Positions 1 through 7,497 are shown, counted from the first letter of the stretch. The stretch is 8,213 bases of DNA from Rickettsiales bacterium (GCA_947453775.1 CANGHM010000015.1:1-8213), one strand, 5' to 3'. A program made the numbers and translations. The notes: a model not told the origin generated them from the letters alone.

Positions 1-129
1 ATAGTTATTAGCCAAACATACTCGATTGAATTTGGCAGCATATATATAATCTTATGCGCTATAATGGGCATGATCGCACTAAGGCTATATTCTGGGCGTA
101 TCAAAATTAATCATCAAGTAAATTCGTGA
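1..129 (+). CDS. C-terminal end of a membrane protein, probably a transporter (5' end outside window)
   Basis: The first reading frame is open from the window edge to a TGA at 127-129, giving 42 codons. The peptide contains one clear hydrophobic stretch at about residues 12-34 (including GSIYIILCAIMGMIALRLY), followed by a short basic polar tail (SGRIKINHQVNS). A last transmembrane helix with a short cytoplasmic tail is the usual ending of Major Facilitator-type transporters, but no family-specific motif is left, so the class is an inference. The stop codon overlaps the GTG start of the helicase gene in the string GTGA, an arrangement typical of translationally coupled genes. This overlap and the hydrophobic composition are the main reasons for believing a 42-codon open frame in AT-rich DNA. 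It could still be a chance open frame. Confidence 0.58.
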   Translation: MVISQTYSIEFGSIYIILCAIMGMIALRLYSGRIKINHQVNS

Positions 130-2297
130 AAACTTCGATAGAAACCATTCAAGGATTGGTTGAAAAAGTCATTTTTCACAACAGTGAAAACGGTTATACT
201 ATTATTAACCTAACCCTTCAAGAAGGTAAAAAAGATAGTGTGATCGTGGTAGGAAGCAGTGCTTCAATTGCAGCTGGTGAACACATCAAAGCCCAAGGTA
301 ATTGGTTTCAAGATAAACGCTACGGCATGCAGTTTAAAGCCGACATTATTACAATTGTGCCACCAAATAGCTTGGAAGGAATTGAGAAATATTTAGCATC
401 GGGCTTGGTCAAAGGTATTGGTCCGGTTTATGCAACAAAATTAATTACAGCTTTTGGCTTAGATATCTTTAATGTTATTGAAAATCACCCTGAAAAACTA
501 GCTAAAGTACCAGGTATCGGCAAAACCAGAGCCAAACAAATAATTAGTGGCTGGAAAGAGCAAAAGGCAGTGCGTGATATAATCTTATTTGTTCACGCTT
601 ACGACATACCGACATCTCAAGCAATCAAAATCTTTAAACAATATGGCGCAGATGCCATTAGAATTATCCAAGAAAACCCCTATAAACTAGCCAAAGACAT
701 ACACGGTATAGGATTTAAAACCTCCGATACCATCGCCTTAAAAATTGGTATTGATAGGCATGCAAAATTCAGAGTGCAAGCAGGGATTTTTTATTGTTTA
801 AATTTGGCACTAGAGCAATCATCTTGCTCAATGCATCTAGATCTTTTATTAAAAAATGCTATTGAGTTATTACAAATAGAAGAGACTTACGTTGAGCAAG
901 CATTAGATAAACTTTTGAGCGAAGGTGACTTGGTGCTAGAAGAAATTAACAATAATCCATGCATTTTTTTAAAACAACTATTTGATGCTGAAACCTTTAT
1001 TGCAGATAAATTAAAAGATTTAGCCCAAGGCACATTGCCGTGGGGCATGGTAGATGCAGCCGAGTCAATTCAATACGCACAAAATACCCTTGATATTGAA
1101 TTATCCAAAACCCAAAAAATCGCAGTTGAAGAAGCGTTAAAAAATAAATTACTTGTTATTACCGGAGGACCTGGCGTGGGTAAAACTACTATCGTTAACT
1201 CGATATTAAAAATCTTGCAAGCCGAAGGGGTAAATGTTGGTCTTGCCGCCCCAACTGGCAGAGCAGCAAAAAGAATATTTGAAACTACTGGCCATGAGGC
1301 TAAAACATTACATCGCTTGTTGCAAAAAAACATTGGCCAAAGTCAATATAACAATAATGTTTTCATGCTTGAGTGCGATCTTTTAATCGTCGATGAAGTT
1401 TCGATGATGGATGTACCTTTAATGTTTTCTTTACTCAAAGCCCTACCCCAACAAACTGCCCTGCTACTTGTGGGAGATGTAGACCAACTACCATCGGTAG
1501 GGCCAGGCACAGTACTTAGCGATATCATTAAGTCAAATATTATACCAGTAATTCGCTTGACTGAGATATTTAGACAAGCAAGTGCTAGCAAAATTATCGC
1601 CAATGCATATAAGGTAAATAGTGGCCTAATGCCAAATTTAGTTAATGAAAATGCCGATCAAAGTGACTTTTTTTTTATTGAAAGCTCTACCCCTGAAAGC
1701 GCGCTAGAAAAAATAATTGCCCTTGTAAGTAAAAATATCCCTAGCCGGTTTGGCATATGCCCAATTCGAGATGTGCAAATTTTATCGCCTATGAACAAAG
1801 GTCTTCTTGGCACTAAAAACCTTAATGCAGTTATGCAAAAAACCCTAAATGCTCATCACACCAAAAGTATTAGCATACTTGGTAACACTTTTAGCGTAGG
1901 GGATAAAATAATGCAAATTACAAATAACTACGACAAAGAGGTTTATAACGGCGATATTGGCCTTATTTATTCCATCGATCAAGAAAAAGAAGAAGTGGCA
2001 ATTTACTTCGATACCAAGCTATTGGTATACGACTTTGTTGAATTATCCGACATTGTTTTAGCATACGCTGTTACTATCCATAAATCACAAGGATCAGAAT
2101 ACCACACTGTTATTATTCCAGTAGTTACTGAGCATTTTATTATGCTGCAGCGCAATTTACTTTATACCGCAATTACTAGAGGTAAAAAGCTAGTTATTCT
2201 TGTTGGTCAGCGCAAAGCGGTCGAAATGGCGGTAGAGAAAAAATCTCAAACCAGGCGCAATTCTAGCTTATATAAAAAACTCACCTCTTCTGAATAA
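126..2297 (+). CDS. recD2: RecD2-type ATP-dependent DNA helicase (SF1B, RecD/TraA family)
   Basis: This 723-residue protein has the length and layout of RecD2, the 5'-3' DNA helicase of bacteria that works in repair independently of RecBC. The N-terminal region (1-90) is OB-like and includes the family signature NSENGYT. Helix-hairpin-helix motifs follow: KGIGPVYATKL (about 96-106), VPGIGKTRA (128-136) and IHGIGFKTSD (192-201). The helicase core is complete: Walker A GGPGVGKTT (347-355), motif Ia APTGRAAKR (375-383), Walker B LLIVDEVSMMD (419-429), motif III VGDVDQLPSVGPG (449-461), the motif IV arginine in EIFRQA (480-485), HKSQGSEY (652-659) and motif VI YTAITRG (680-686). The GTG start is chosen because an in-frame stop lies at 108-110 with no ATG between, the next ATG is at codon 68, and GTG overlaps the upstream stop. 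The Shine-Dalgarno is weak, so translation probably depends on coupling to the upstream gene. A run of nine T occurs near codons 515-518. The gene appears intact. Confidence 0.95.
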   Translation: MKTSIETIQGLVEKVIFHNSENGYTIINLTLQEGKKDSVIVVGSSASIAAGEHIKAQGNWFQDKRYGMQFKADIITIVPPNSLEGIEKYLASGLVKGIGPVYATKLITAFGLDIFNVIENHPEKLAKVPGIGKTRAKQIISGWKEQKAVRDIILFVHAYDIPTSQAIKIFKQYGADAIRIIQENPYKLAKDIHGIGFKTSDTIALKIGIDRHAKFRVQAGIFYCLNLALEQSSCSMHLDLLLKNAIELLQIEETYVEQALDKLLSEGDLVLEEINNNPCIFLKQLFDAETFIADKLKDLAQGTLPWGMVDAAESIQYAQNTLDIELSKTQKIAVEEALKNKLLVITGGPGVGKTTIVNSILKILQAEGVNVGLAAPTGRAAKRIFETTGHEAKTLHRLLQKNIGQSQYNNNVFMLECDLLIVDEVSMMDVPLMFSLLKALPQQTALLLVGDVDQLPSVGPGTVLSDIIKSNIIPVIRLTEIFRQASASKIIANAYKVNSGLMPNLVNENADQSDFFFIESSTPESALEKIIALVSKNIPSRFGICPIRDVQILSPMNKGLLGTKNLNAVMQKTLNAHHTKSISILGNTFSVGDKIMQITNNYDKEVYNGDIGLIYSIDQEKEEVAIYFDTKLLVYDFVELSDIVLAYAVTIHKSQGSEYHTVIIPVVTEHFIMLQRNLLYTAITRGKKLVILVGQRKAVEMAVEKKSQTRRNSSLYKKLTSSE

Positions 2298-2336
2298 CTG
2301 ACAAATATCTTTGCACACTAAAGCTTAATCAGTTAT
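2294..2336. terminator. Inverted repeat between convergent genes, possible bidirectional terminator
   Basis: ATAACTGA (2294-2301) is the perfect complement of TCAGTTAT (2329-2336). A nested CTTT/AAAG pair (2309-2312 and 2320-2323) could extend the fold. The outer arms contain the stop codons of both convergent genes: helicase TAA at 2295-2297 and ankyrin TAA at 2333-2335. Position and symmetry suit a shared terminator, but the stem is AT-rich, the loop is long and neither side has a clear U tract, so function is uncertain. Confidence 0.35.
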
Positions 2337-3271
2337 ATAAGATCACCAATATTAGCTATATCGCTGTGATCATTTTGTAATAGGTGATCTAAATTTACCA
2401 TCTCCTGATTAATTTGAGCATTATTATTAGCCCCTACTGCTTTCAAGATCGCAATACAAGCAACATGATCGTTAGCAGCAGCAACGTGCAAAGCTGTCCA
2501 ATCATCGTTATCTTGAGCCCCAGCATCCCTCAAAACCACAATACAATCAGCATGAGCGTTACTAACAGCATAGTACAAAGCTGTCTTGCCATATTTATCT
2601 CTAGCATTAACATTAGCCCCTGCATCATTAAAGGCCACAATACAATCAGCATAATCGTGCTGGGCAGCATAGTGCATTAAGTGATGATTATCGATAAATC
2701 TACCTATTTGCGTGATTCCCTCTTGCTGGGCAAGATTAATCACATCTGTTAATTTATTTGCGTTATTAGGTCTAACAGTGCTGTGAATAGTATGAAAAAT
2801 AGCATTAAGGTATTGATCATCAAATTCCACATCGCTTTGTACAATATTTTGTAAGTTCGGGGAAAGTTGGTTCAAGCAAAATAACCAACCCCTAAGATCA
2901 ATGTAATATATCTCATCTATCATTTCCTTATCGACTAGAGCACGCAACTCTGGTGTAATGATTTTATTCGGATCTTTATTCGCAACAGCATCTAGGATGA
3001 TTGATTGTTTAATTCTCTCTAAGGAGTCATTGTAGCTTAAAGTGTTAAGATAATCTTGCAATGAAAATAGATCGTAAATATTAATCCCCCAAGGCTTAAA
3101 ATACTCTCTTAGACAATTAATTGGAGGATTATTTTTTATTTCTGCAGCAAATAAACGATAAGTATTCTCAGAGTAAAAATTATCTAGCAACTCTTGATTA
3201 GCGTTCTGCGCCAGATCTTTTTGCGTAAAAGATAAAATTTGCTTAATAAGCTCGGGGGTTGAATTTTTCAT
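2333..3271 (-). CDS. Ankyrin-repeat protein with an unrecognised N-terminal region
   Basis: The protein has 312 residues. The C-terminal third carries about three ankyrin repeats, a fold used for protein-protein binding: about 196-222 (LMHYAAQHDYADCI, ending AGANVN), 223-254 (DKYGKTALYYAVSNAHADCI, ending DAGAQ) and 255-284 (DDWTALHVAAANDHVACIAI, ending GAN). The third has lost about four residues from its loop. Residues 1-190 look helical and soluble and match no family I recognise; there is no signal peptide or membrane segment. The last 25 residues are polar and acidic, then IGDLI. It lies downstream of ileS on the same strand but 293 bp away, with its own promoter-like sequence. The ATG at 3271 has no Shine-Dalgarno and sits 8 nt after the proposed -10, so the mRNA may be nearly leaderless. 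Ankyrin proteins of intracellular Rickettsiales are often secreted effectors. That role is possible here but not shown by the sequence. Confidence 0.85.
   Translation of the reverse strand: MKNSTPELIKQILSFTQKDLAQNANQELLDNFYSENTYRLFAAEIKNNPPINCLREYFKPWGINIYDLFSLQDYLNTLSYNDSLERIKQSIILDAVANKDPNKIITPELRALVDKEMIDEIYYIDLRGWLFCLNQLSPNLQNIVQSDVEFDDQYLNAIFHTIHSTVRPNNANKLTDVINLAQQEGITQIGRFIDNHHLMHYAAQHDYADCIVAFNDAGANVNARDKYGKTALYYAVSNAHADCIVVLRDAGAQDNDDWTALHVAAANDHVACIAILKAVGANNNAQINQEMVNLDHLLQNDHSDIANIGDLI
2536..2652 (-). repeat. DNA-level tandem duplication within the ankyrin repeats
   Basis: The 18-mer CCACAATACAATCAGCAT (plus strand) occurs at 2536-2553 and again at 2635-2652, exactly 99 bp or 33 codons apart, which is one ankyrin repeat. 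A second shared word, CAAAGCTGTC, occurs at 2489-2498 and 2576-2585, 87 bp or 29 codons apart, matching the shortened third repeat. Identity at nucleotide level, beyond protein-level similarity, points to fairly recent duplication of repeat units. Confidence 0.7.
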
Positions 3272-3279
3272 ATGATACT

Positions 3280-3308
3280 TTTATACTTTAAATTACATAA
3301 ATCTACAA
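3280..3308 (-). promoter_or_regulatory. Probable sigma-70-type promoter of the ankyrin gene
   Basis: On the minus strand a TTGTAG -35 box (3303-3308) and a TATAAA -10 box (3280-3285) are separated by exactly 17 bp, close to the housekeeping consensus. Only 8 nt separate the -10 box from the ATG at 3271, so transcription would start at or just before the start codon. The -35 box lies inside the palindrome at 3300-3324. The assignment rests on motif match and spacing only. Confidence 0.5.
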
Positions 3309-3324
3309 TTTGGAATTGTAGATT
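3300..3324. promoter_or_regulatory. Perfect 11-bp palindrome with 3-nt loop over the ankyrin promoter, possible operator
   Basis: AATCTACAATT (3300-3310), TGG, AATTGTAGATT (3314-3324) is a perfect inverted repeat about 30 bp upstream of the ankyrin start codon. It covers the proposed -35 box, as a repressor operator would. It has no flanking U tract on either strand, which argues against an intrinsic terminator. It could instead be a small mobile-element scar or a cruciform. The structure is certain; the operator role is inferred. Confidence 0.5.
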
Positions 3325-3437
3325 GATGTTAATACTAGCATTTTATTTCATCACTCACAAGTGCAAAATATCAAATATTTTTATTCTTTAGTTGAAAACC
3401 GCTGCATGATTAATACAATTAAAGTTTGACGATTCTA

Positions 3438-3471
3438 AAGCCAGCAAACCTTAAATCAATTGACTATATTA
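3438..3471. repeat. 34-bp dispersed repeat, copy 1 (ileS-ankyrin spacer)
   Basis: This 34-bp sequence, beginning AAGCCAGCAAACC on the plus strand and containing the palindrome TCAATTGA, recurs in the same orientation at 7550-7583 with 32 of 34 identical bases. GACG also precedes both copies, six bases further away in this one. It lies in the 293-bp spacer 3272-3564. That spacer otherwise holds the ankyrin promoter and palindrome and a weak 7-bp inverted repeat (ATTGATT 3497-3503 / AATCAAT 3521-3527) downstream of ileS. I see no gene, RNA or strong terminator in it. Confidence 0.7.
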
Positions 3472-3564
3472 TTTTGCTTTTTTCACCTTCAGAGGAATTG
3501 ATTCAGAGAATGGCAAACAAAATCAATATACTCCTATTTGATTAAGCGAGTGTCATATAAATCG

Positions 3565-6500
3565 CTATAATTTTGAAATCCCAAGGTTCAAAGCCGATTC
3601 TTTGTCGATAAAGCGATGCTGATAGTTTTCCAGCTTAGTAAATTGACTTAATGTTTGCTCACTAATAAGTTTACCATGTAGGCTTATTACTTTACTCCAC
3701 ACCTCTTGCTGATCAGCATTTTGACATTCAAGGTCAATCACAATACGCTCAGAGATATGAAAATCCGCCTCTTTGCGAGATTGCTGTATAAACCTGATTA
3801 AATCACGCGCCATACCCTCCAGATACAACTCATCGCTAATAGTTAAATCCAGCACTACTACACAGTCATAGTTACTTAGTGCTTTGCGATCTTTTAAGCC
3901 CTTGGCATCAAGCTTTAAGCTAAATTCATCAGCATTTAAAGTTTGCCCAGCAATAAGTAGGTTGTGGTCTTTTTGCCACTCTTGATTTTTATTTGCCGCG
4001 ATAATATCTTTGACCTTATGAGGAAGGCGCTTGGCTAAAGATGCAAAATTTATGGTCAGTTTAAAATCAGCAAAGTCGGTAATATTTTGTGCAAAAACTA
4101 TATTTTTTACATTGACTTCATCCTTGATAATCTCTACAAACTCCTCTAGGTTATTTGAGCGATTTTCAACGATTGTTAGCTGAGCAAGAGGTTGGCGCAC
4201 GCGAATATTCTCGCTACTGCGGATGAACAAAGCAGCATTGCAGATCTCAAGTATCTGATCCATTTGGGCTATTAGCTGATGATCGCAAGGAATGCTAACT
4301 ACATCTGGAAATGTACTAAGATGCACGCTGTTCTGGCCTTGCTCGTTTTGACCATGCAAGCCTAGATATATTTCCTCAGCAAGCAAAGGCAAAAGTGGAG
4401 CGCAAGCTCTTATAATATGATCTAAGCAAGTAAAGAGCGTATTGTAGCCAGAAAGTTTATCGCCATCGTGCTGGGATTTCCAAAATCTTTGTCTACTGCG
4501 ACGTATGTACCAATTATTTAGTGTTTCAAAAAATTTAAATAACTCTGCGCAAGCAATTTGCGTATCAAATTCATCCATTGCTTTTTGAATAGCTGTTATT
4601 GATACTTTGAGCTTTGAGAGGATGTATTTATCCAATAGGTGCTGCGAGGTATAGTCAATTTTAGCTTTAATAAGGTCAGCATTGGCGTACATAGTGAAAA
4701 AATGATACGCATTCCAAATTGGCTTAATTTGCAATCTTAAGGTTTCATAGACCAGTTTACCTTCTTTGTCAATTAAAAATTCACTGCCCTGCACTACCGC
4801 CGAAGAGGCCATCGTTAGGCGCAAAGCATCAGCTCCATATTGCTCAAAGATATCAAGTGGATCGGCATAATTATTTAAACGCTTAGAGAGTTTTTGTCCC
4901 TTTTCGTCTAAAATAACCCCATGACAAATGCAGTTTAAAAATGGCGGGCGATCAAACAAAGCTGTTGAAAGCACCATTAGTGTATAAAACCACCCTCTGG
5001 TTTGCGCGACATATTCCACGATAAAATCTGCCGGCATATGTTGATGAAACCATTCTTTGTTTTCAAAAGGATAGTGCACTTGAGCATAAGGCATCGAGCC
5101 ACTTTCAAACCAACAGTCAAAAACATCCTCTATGCGGCGCATCATCGATTTACCAGTTGGATCATCTGGATTAGGCCTAACTAGGGTATCAATAAATGGC
5201 CTATGCAAAGTGTCGACCTTCACTCCAAAGTCGCGCTCCAACTCTTCTATCGAGCCATATACGTCTATGCGAGGATATGCTGGGTCATCGGAGCGCCACA
5301 CCGGTATAGGCGAGCCCCAAAATCTGTTGCGACTAATCGACCAATCCCTTGCCCCAGCAAGCCAATTATGAAAAATACCATCTTTAATATGCGATGGAAT
5401 CCAATTAATTTGCTGATTTAACTCAACCATACGCTCTTTAAAAGCTGTTACTTGCACATACCAAGAAGGCATAGCTTTATAAATGAGGGGGGTATCTGTA
5501 CGCCAGCAATGTGGATAGTTATGCAAATATTGCTCAGTTTTAAGCCAATTTCCTTGTTTTTTTAGCGCAATAATGATTGGATCGTTGGCATCAAACACCT
5601 GCATACCAAAAAAGTCAACCACTTCGCTGGTAAATTTACCTGCGCTATCTACCGGACACACAAGCTCAACTCCATGCTTTTGGCACAAGATTTGGTCATC
5701 TTCACCAAAGCCCGGAGCCATATGCACCACGCCTGTACCACTTCCCGCTTCGATAAAGCTTCCTAGCAAAATTTGAAAGGCATTTGGATGATCAGCAAAA
5801 TAAGGAAACAGTGGCTTATAAGTTAATTTTTCCAGCCACTTACCTTGGAACTTGCAAACTACAGCATAATCAGCTAGCTCTTTTTGATATGCCTCAAGAG
5901 CAAATTCAGCAATAATATAGCACGTTTGCTCTTTTTGCACAGCAACATAGTCAAGCTCCGGGTGAGTAGCTAGACAAAGGTTGGAAGGTAGGGTCCAGGG
6001 GGTAGTTGTCCAAGCTAGTATGCGATAATCTTGCGCGCTAGAGTCAATAAAAGGAGGTTTTTCGTTTAGCTCAAAGCTAATCGTTACTGCTTTATCCGCC
6101 CTTTGGCGATAGCTATTGTCCAGCTTGGTTTCAAAGTTCGACAACGGGGTTTGACATGCCCATGAATAAGGCATAACCCTCATTGCTTCATAGATGTAAC
6201 CCTTTTTGTACAGCTCTGCAAAGGCCCACATCACTGATTCCATGAAGTTTTTGTCCATGGTTTTATAGGAGTTTTCAAAGTCAACCCATCTAGCTTGGCG
6301 TGTTACGTATTTTTCCCATTCTTGGGTATATTTTAATACAGAAGTTGAGCAATGCTGATTAAATTTATCGATACCATATTCTATAATTGCACCTCTGCCA
6401 GAAAGACCTAGCTCTTTTTCAGCTTGCATTTCAGCTGGCAGACCATGGCAATCCCAACCAAATCTGCGCTCGACCTTTTTGCCTTGCATGGTTTGGTATC

Positions 6501-6732
6501 TTGCGTATATGTCTTTAATAAAGCCAGTTAAAAGATGACCGTAATGGGGCAATCCGTTAGCAAAAGGAGGGCCGTCGTAAAAAATAAATTCATTATTTTT
6601 ACCATCCTTAACAGCATCTCTTGTATCAACTGATTTTTCAAACAGCTTCTTATCGGCCCAGTACTGGGATATTTTTTTCTCTATTTGGGCAAAGTTAGGG
6701 CTTGTATTTACCTCAGGATATGGTTTGTTCAT
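3565..6732 (-). CDS. ileS: Isoleucyl-tRNA synthetase, eukaryote/archaea-like type
   Basis: This cytoplasmic class I synthetase of 1055 residues charges tRNA-Ile with isoleucine and hydrolyses mischarged valine. The ATP-binding HIGH motif appears as PHYGH (62-66), the spelling typical of the eukaryotic cytosolic type, followed by GWDCHGLPAE (92-101). The CP1 editing domain spans roughly 200-440, with WTTTPWTLPSN (241-251) and GTGVVHMAPGFGEDD (332-346). ARDWSISRNRFWGSPIPVW lies at 461-479, and the KMSKS loop is KLSKR (614-618). The anticodon-binding region follows (about 695-850, including NNWYIRRSR), then a long C-terminal extension like that of the eukaryote/archaea-type enzymes in place of the cysteine zinc finger that ends the classical bacterial form. 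This type is known in Rickettsiales and is associated with natural mupirocin resistance. The ATG overlaps the coq9 stop as ATGA and has no evident Shine-Dalgarno, so translation is probably coupled. The gene is complete, with a TAG stop. Confidence 0.97.
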   Translation of the reverse strand: MNKPYPEVNTSPNFAQIEKKISQYWADKKLFEKSVDTRDAVKDGKNNEFIFYDGPPFANGLPHYGHLLTGFIKDIYARYQTMQGKKVERRFGWDCHGLPAEMQAEKELGLSGRGAIIEYGIDKFNQHCSTSVLKYTQEWEKYVTRQARWVDFENSYKTMDKNFMESVMWAFAELYKKGYIYEAMRVMPYSWACQTPLSNFETKLDNSYRQRADKAVTISFELNEKPPFIDSSAQDYRILAWTTTPWTLPSNLCLATHPELDYVAVQKEQTCYIIAEFALEAYQKELADYAVVCKFQGKWLEKLTYKPLFPYFADHPNAFQILLGSFIEAGSGTGVVHMAPGFGEDDQILCQKHGVELVCPVDSAGKFTSEVVDFFGMQVFDANDPIIIALKKQGNWLKTEQYLHNYPHCWRTDTPLIYKAMPSWYVQVTAFKERMVELNQQINWIPSHIKDGIFHNWLAGARDWSISRNRFWGSPIPVWRSDDPAYPRIDVYGSIEELERDFGVKVDTLHRPFIDTLVRPNPDDPTGKSMMRRIEDVFDCWFESGSMPYAQVHYPFENKEWFHQHMPADFIVEYVAQTRGWFYTLMVLSTALFDRPPFLNCICHGVILDEKGQKLSKRLNNYADPLDIFEQYGADALRLTMASSAVVQGSEFLIDKEGKLVYETLRLQIKPIWNAYHFFTMYANADLIKAKIDYTSQHLLDKYILSKLKVSITAIQKAMDEFDTQIACAELFKFFETLNNWYIRRSRQRFWKSQHDGDKLSGYNTLFTCLDHIIRACAPLLPLLAEEIYLGLHGQNEQGQNSVHLSTFPDVVSIPCDHQLIAQMDQILEICNAALFIRSSENIRVRQPLAQLTIVENRSNNLEEFVEIIKDEVNVKNIVFAQNITDFADFKLTINFASLAKRLPHKVKDIIAANKNQEWQKDHNLLIAGQTLNADEFSLKLDAKGLKDRKALSNYDCVVVLDLTISDELYLEGMARDLIRFIQQSRKEADFHISERIVIDLECQNADQQEVWSKVISLHGKLISEQTLSQFTKLENYQHRFIDKESALNLGISKL

Positions 6733-7373
6733 ATAAATATTCTTAAAAACGGTATTTTCTTCAAAACATTAGGCACCTGCTTTATGCGCTTAATTGTGCC
6801 AACTAGCTGATGCAATGATTTATCTATAAACTCTTTAGTCGCGATATTATCATCCGACTGATCAGTATTATATCGTATTTGCGCAGCTAAATATATACCA
6901 TGCAGCAACGCTCTTTTGGAATAATAGTTATAATCTAGCGATAGATCACCCGCCTGTTGCCAGACCAAATCAACCGATTGCCATGCAAAACTAGCCAAAT
7001 CTGTTATATGTAAATTTTTTAGATAATACGCGCTATTTTTTTGAGCTAAAGTTTTAGTCCTTGAGGTGCCACATATCCTAATTTTTAAGGCTTGAGCTAT
7101 TTGCTGCGTTATGCTTGTTGGCTTGGGCAAAGAAGCAAGAATTTGTAGCATTTCTTGATCGTAAACGTCTTCTAAATATCTTAAAATGCTGATTATGCCT
7201 TGCTCAAACCAAATCAAATAATACTCTTCTGTCAGGCCAAGATCGCGGCATACTTGGGGCATAATCCCTTTATGCCAGCCTTGCTCTTGAGCTATTTGGG
7301 CTACCCTGTTTACAAATAAATCTTTTTGACTTTTCGCTTGATTTTCCTTTTTTAGCTCTTCGTTTACTATCAT
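6729..7373 (-). CDS. coq9: COQ9-family ubiquinone biosynthesis protein
   Basis: The 214-residue protein carries the COQ9 signature at about 135-161: DLVWQQAGDLSLDYNYYSKR, then ALLHGIY. This matches the family pattern of an Asp-x-x-Trp helix, AGD, D-[YF]-N and a Y-[TS]-K-R-A-L-L segment. Residues 17-75 resemble the TetR-like helix-turn-helix start common in the family (VNRVAQIAQEQGW, then CRDLGLTEEYYLIWF). COQ9 proteins bind lipid and assist the ring-modifying steps of ubiquinone synthesis (with COQ7 in mitochondria); they are typical of Alphaproteobacteria and mitochondria. The C-terminal tail is basic and hydrophobic (KRIKQVPNVLKKIPFLRIFI) and could touch the membrane. The TGA stop overlaps the ileS ATG by four bases, so the two genes are almost certainly co-transcribed. 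The ATG at 7373 has no strong Shine-Dalgarno. No other ubiquinone gene is present in the window. Confidence 0.88.
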   Translation of the reverse strand: MIVNEELKKENQAKSQKDLFVNRVAQIAQEQGWHKGIMPQVCRDLGLTEEYYLIWFEQGIISILRYLEDVYDQEMLQILASLPKPTSITQQIAQALKIRICGTSRTKTLAQKNSAYYLKNLHITDLASFAWQSVDLVWQQAGDLSLDYNYYSKRALLHGIYLAAQIRYNTDQSDDNIATKEFIDKSLHQLVGTIKRIKQVPNVLKKIPFLRIFI

Positions 7374-7413
7374 CTGTTTTTTATTTTATCTGGCTTCAAA
7401 TGCCTATATTTGT

Positions 7414-7442
7414 AATTTAAAGCAAAAAGCAGGCTAAATCAA
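7414..7442 (-). promoter_or_regulatory. Possible promoter of the coq9-ileS operon
   Basis: On the minus strand, TTGATT (7437-7442) and TAAATT (7414-7419) are 17 bp apart, each matching four of six consensus bases, about 40 bp upstream of the coq9 ATG. The -35 box would fall inside the terminator hairpin at 7429-7460, so this start site would sit directly at the end of the preceding transcript. The region is AT-rich and chance matches are common. Confidence 0.3.
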
Positions 7443-7460
7443 GCTACTTGAAGTGCCTGC
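7420..7460 (-). terminator. Rho-independent terminator upstream of coq9
   Basis: Read on the minus strand, GCAGGC (7460-7455) pairs with GCCTGC (7434-7429). A nested CAAG/CTTG stem (7450-7447 and 7443-7440) closes a 3-nt loop. The hairpin is followed at once by TTTTTGCTTT, a U-rich run. It would end transcription arriving from the symporter gene. There is no equivalent T run on the plus side, so it acts in one direction. Confidence 0.72.
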
Positions 7461-7475
7461 ATCATTCTTTTATTA

Positions 7476-7497
7476 TAGTAAAATAAGTTGAAATTTG
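7476..7497 (+). repeat. Left terminal inverted repeat of the IS630-like element
   Basis: This 22-bp end starts with TA and ends in TAAGTTGAAATTTG. It matches the reverse complement of 7714-7735 at 20 positions. Confidence 0.75.

Noticed and set aside
1070..1603. Two minus-strand open frames opposite the helicase core
   Set aside because: They mirror the Walker A to motif IV region of recD2, which is clearly the coding strand.
1668..1677. Run of nine T inside recD2 as a possible phase-variation tract
   Set aside because: The run encodes phenylalanine codons in an intact frame, and homopolymers of this size are expected in AT-rich genomes; nothing else suggests switching.
2414..2680. 88-codon plus-strand open frame opposite the ankyrin repeats
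   Set aside because: It is the complement of the repeat-coding region; its low-complexity Ile/Ser-rich product simply mirrors the ankyrin codons, and it has no ribosome-binding site or family match.
3497..3527. ATTGATT/AATCAAT inverted repeat as the ileS terminator
   Set aside because: The stem is only seven AT-rich base pairs with a 17-nt loop and no T run after it on the minus strand, so I do not call a terminator.
5002..5776. Four plus-strand open frames opposite ileS
   Set aside because: They overlap the catalytic and editing domains of an intact, strongly conserved synthetase and encode no recognisable motif.
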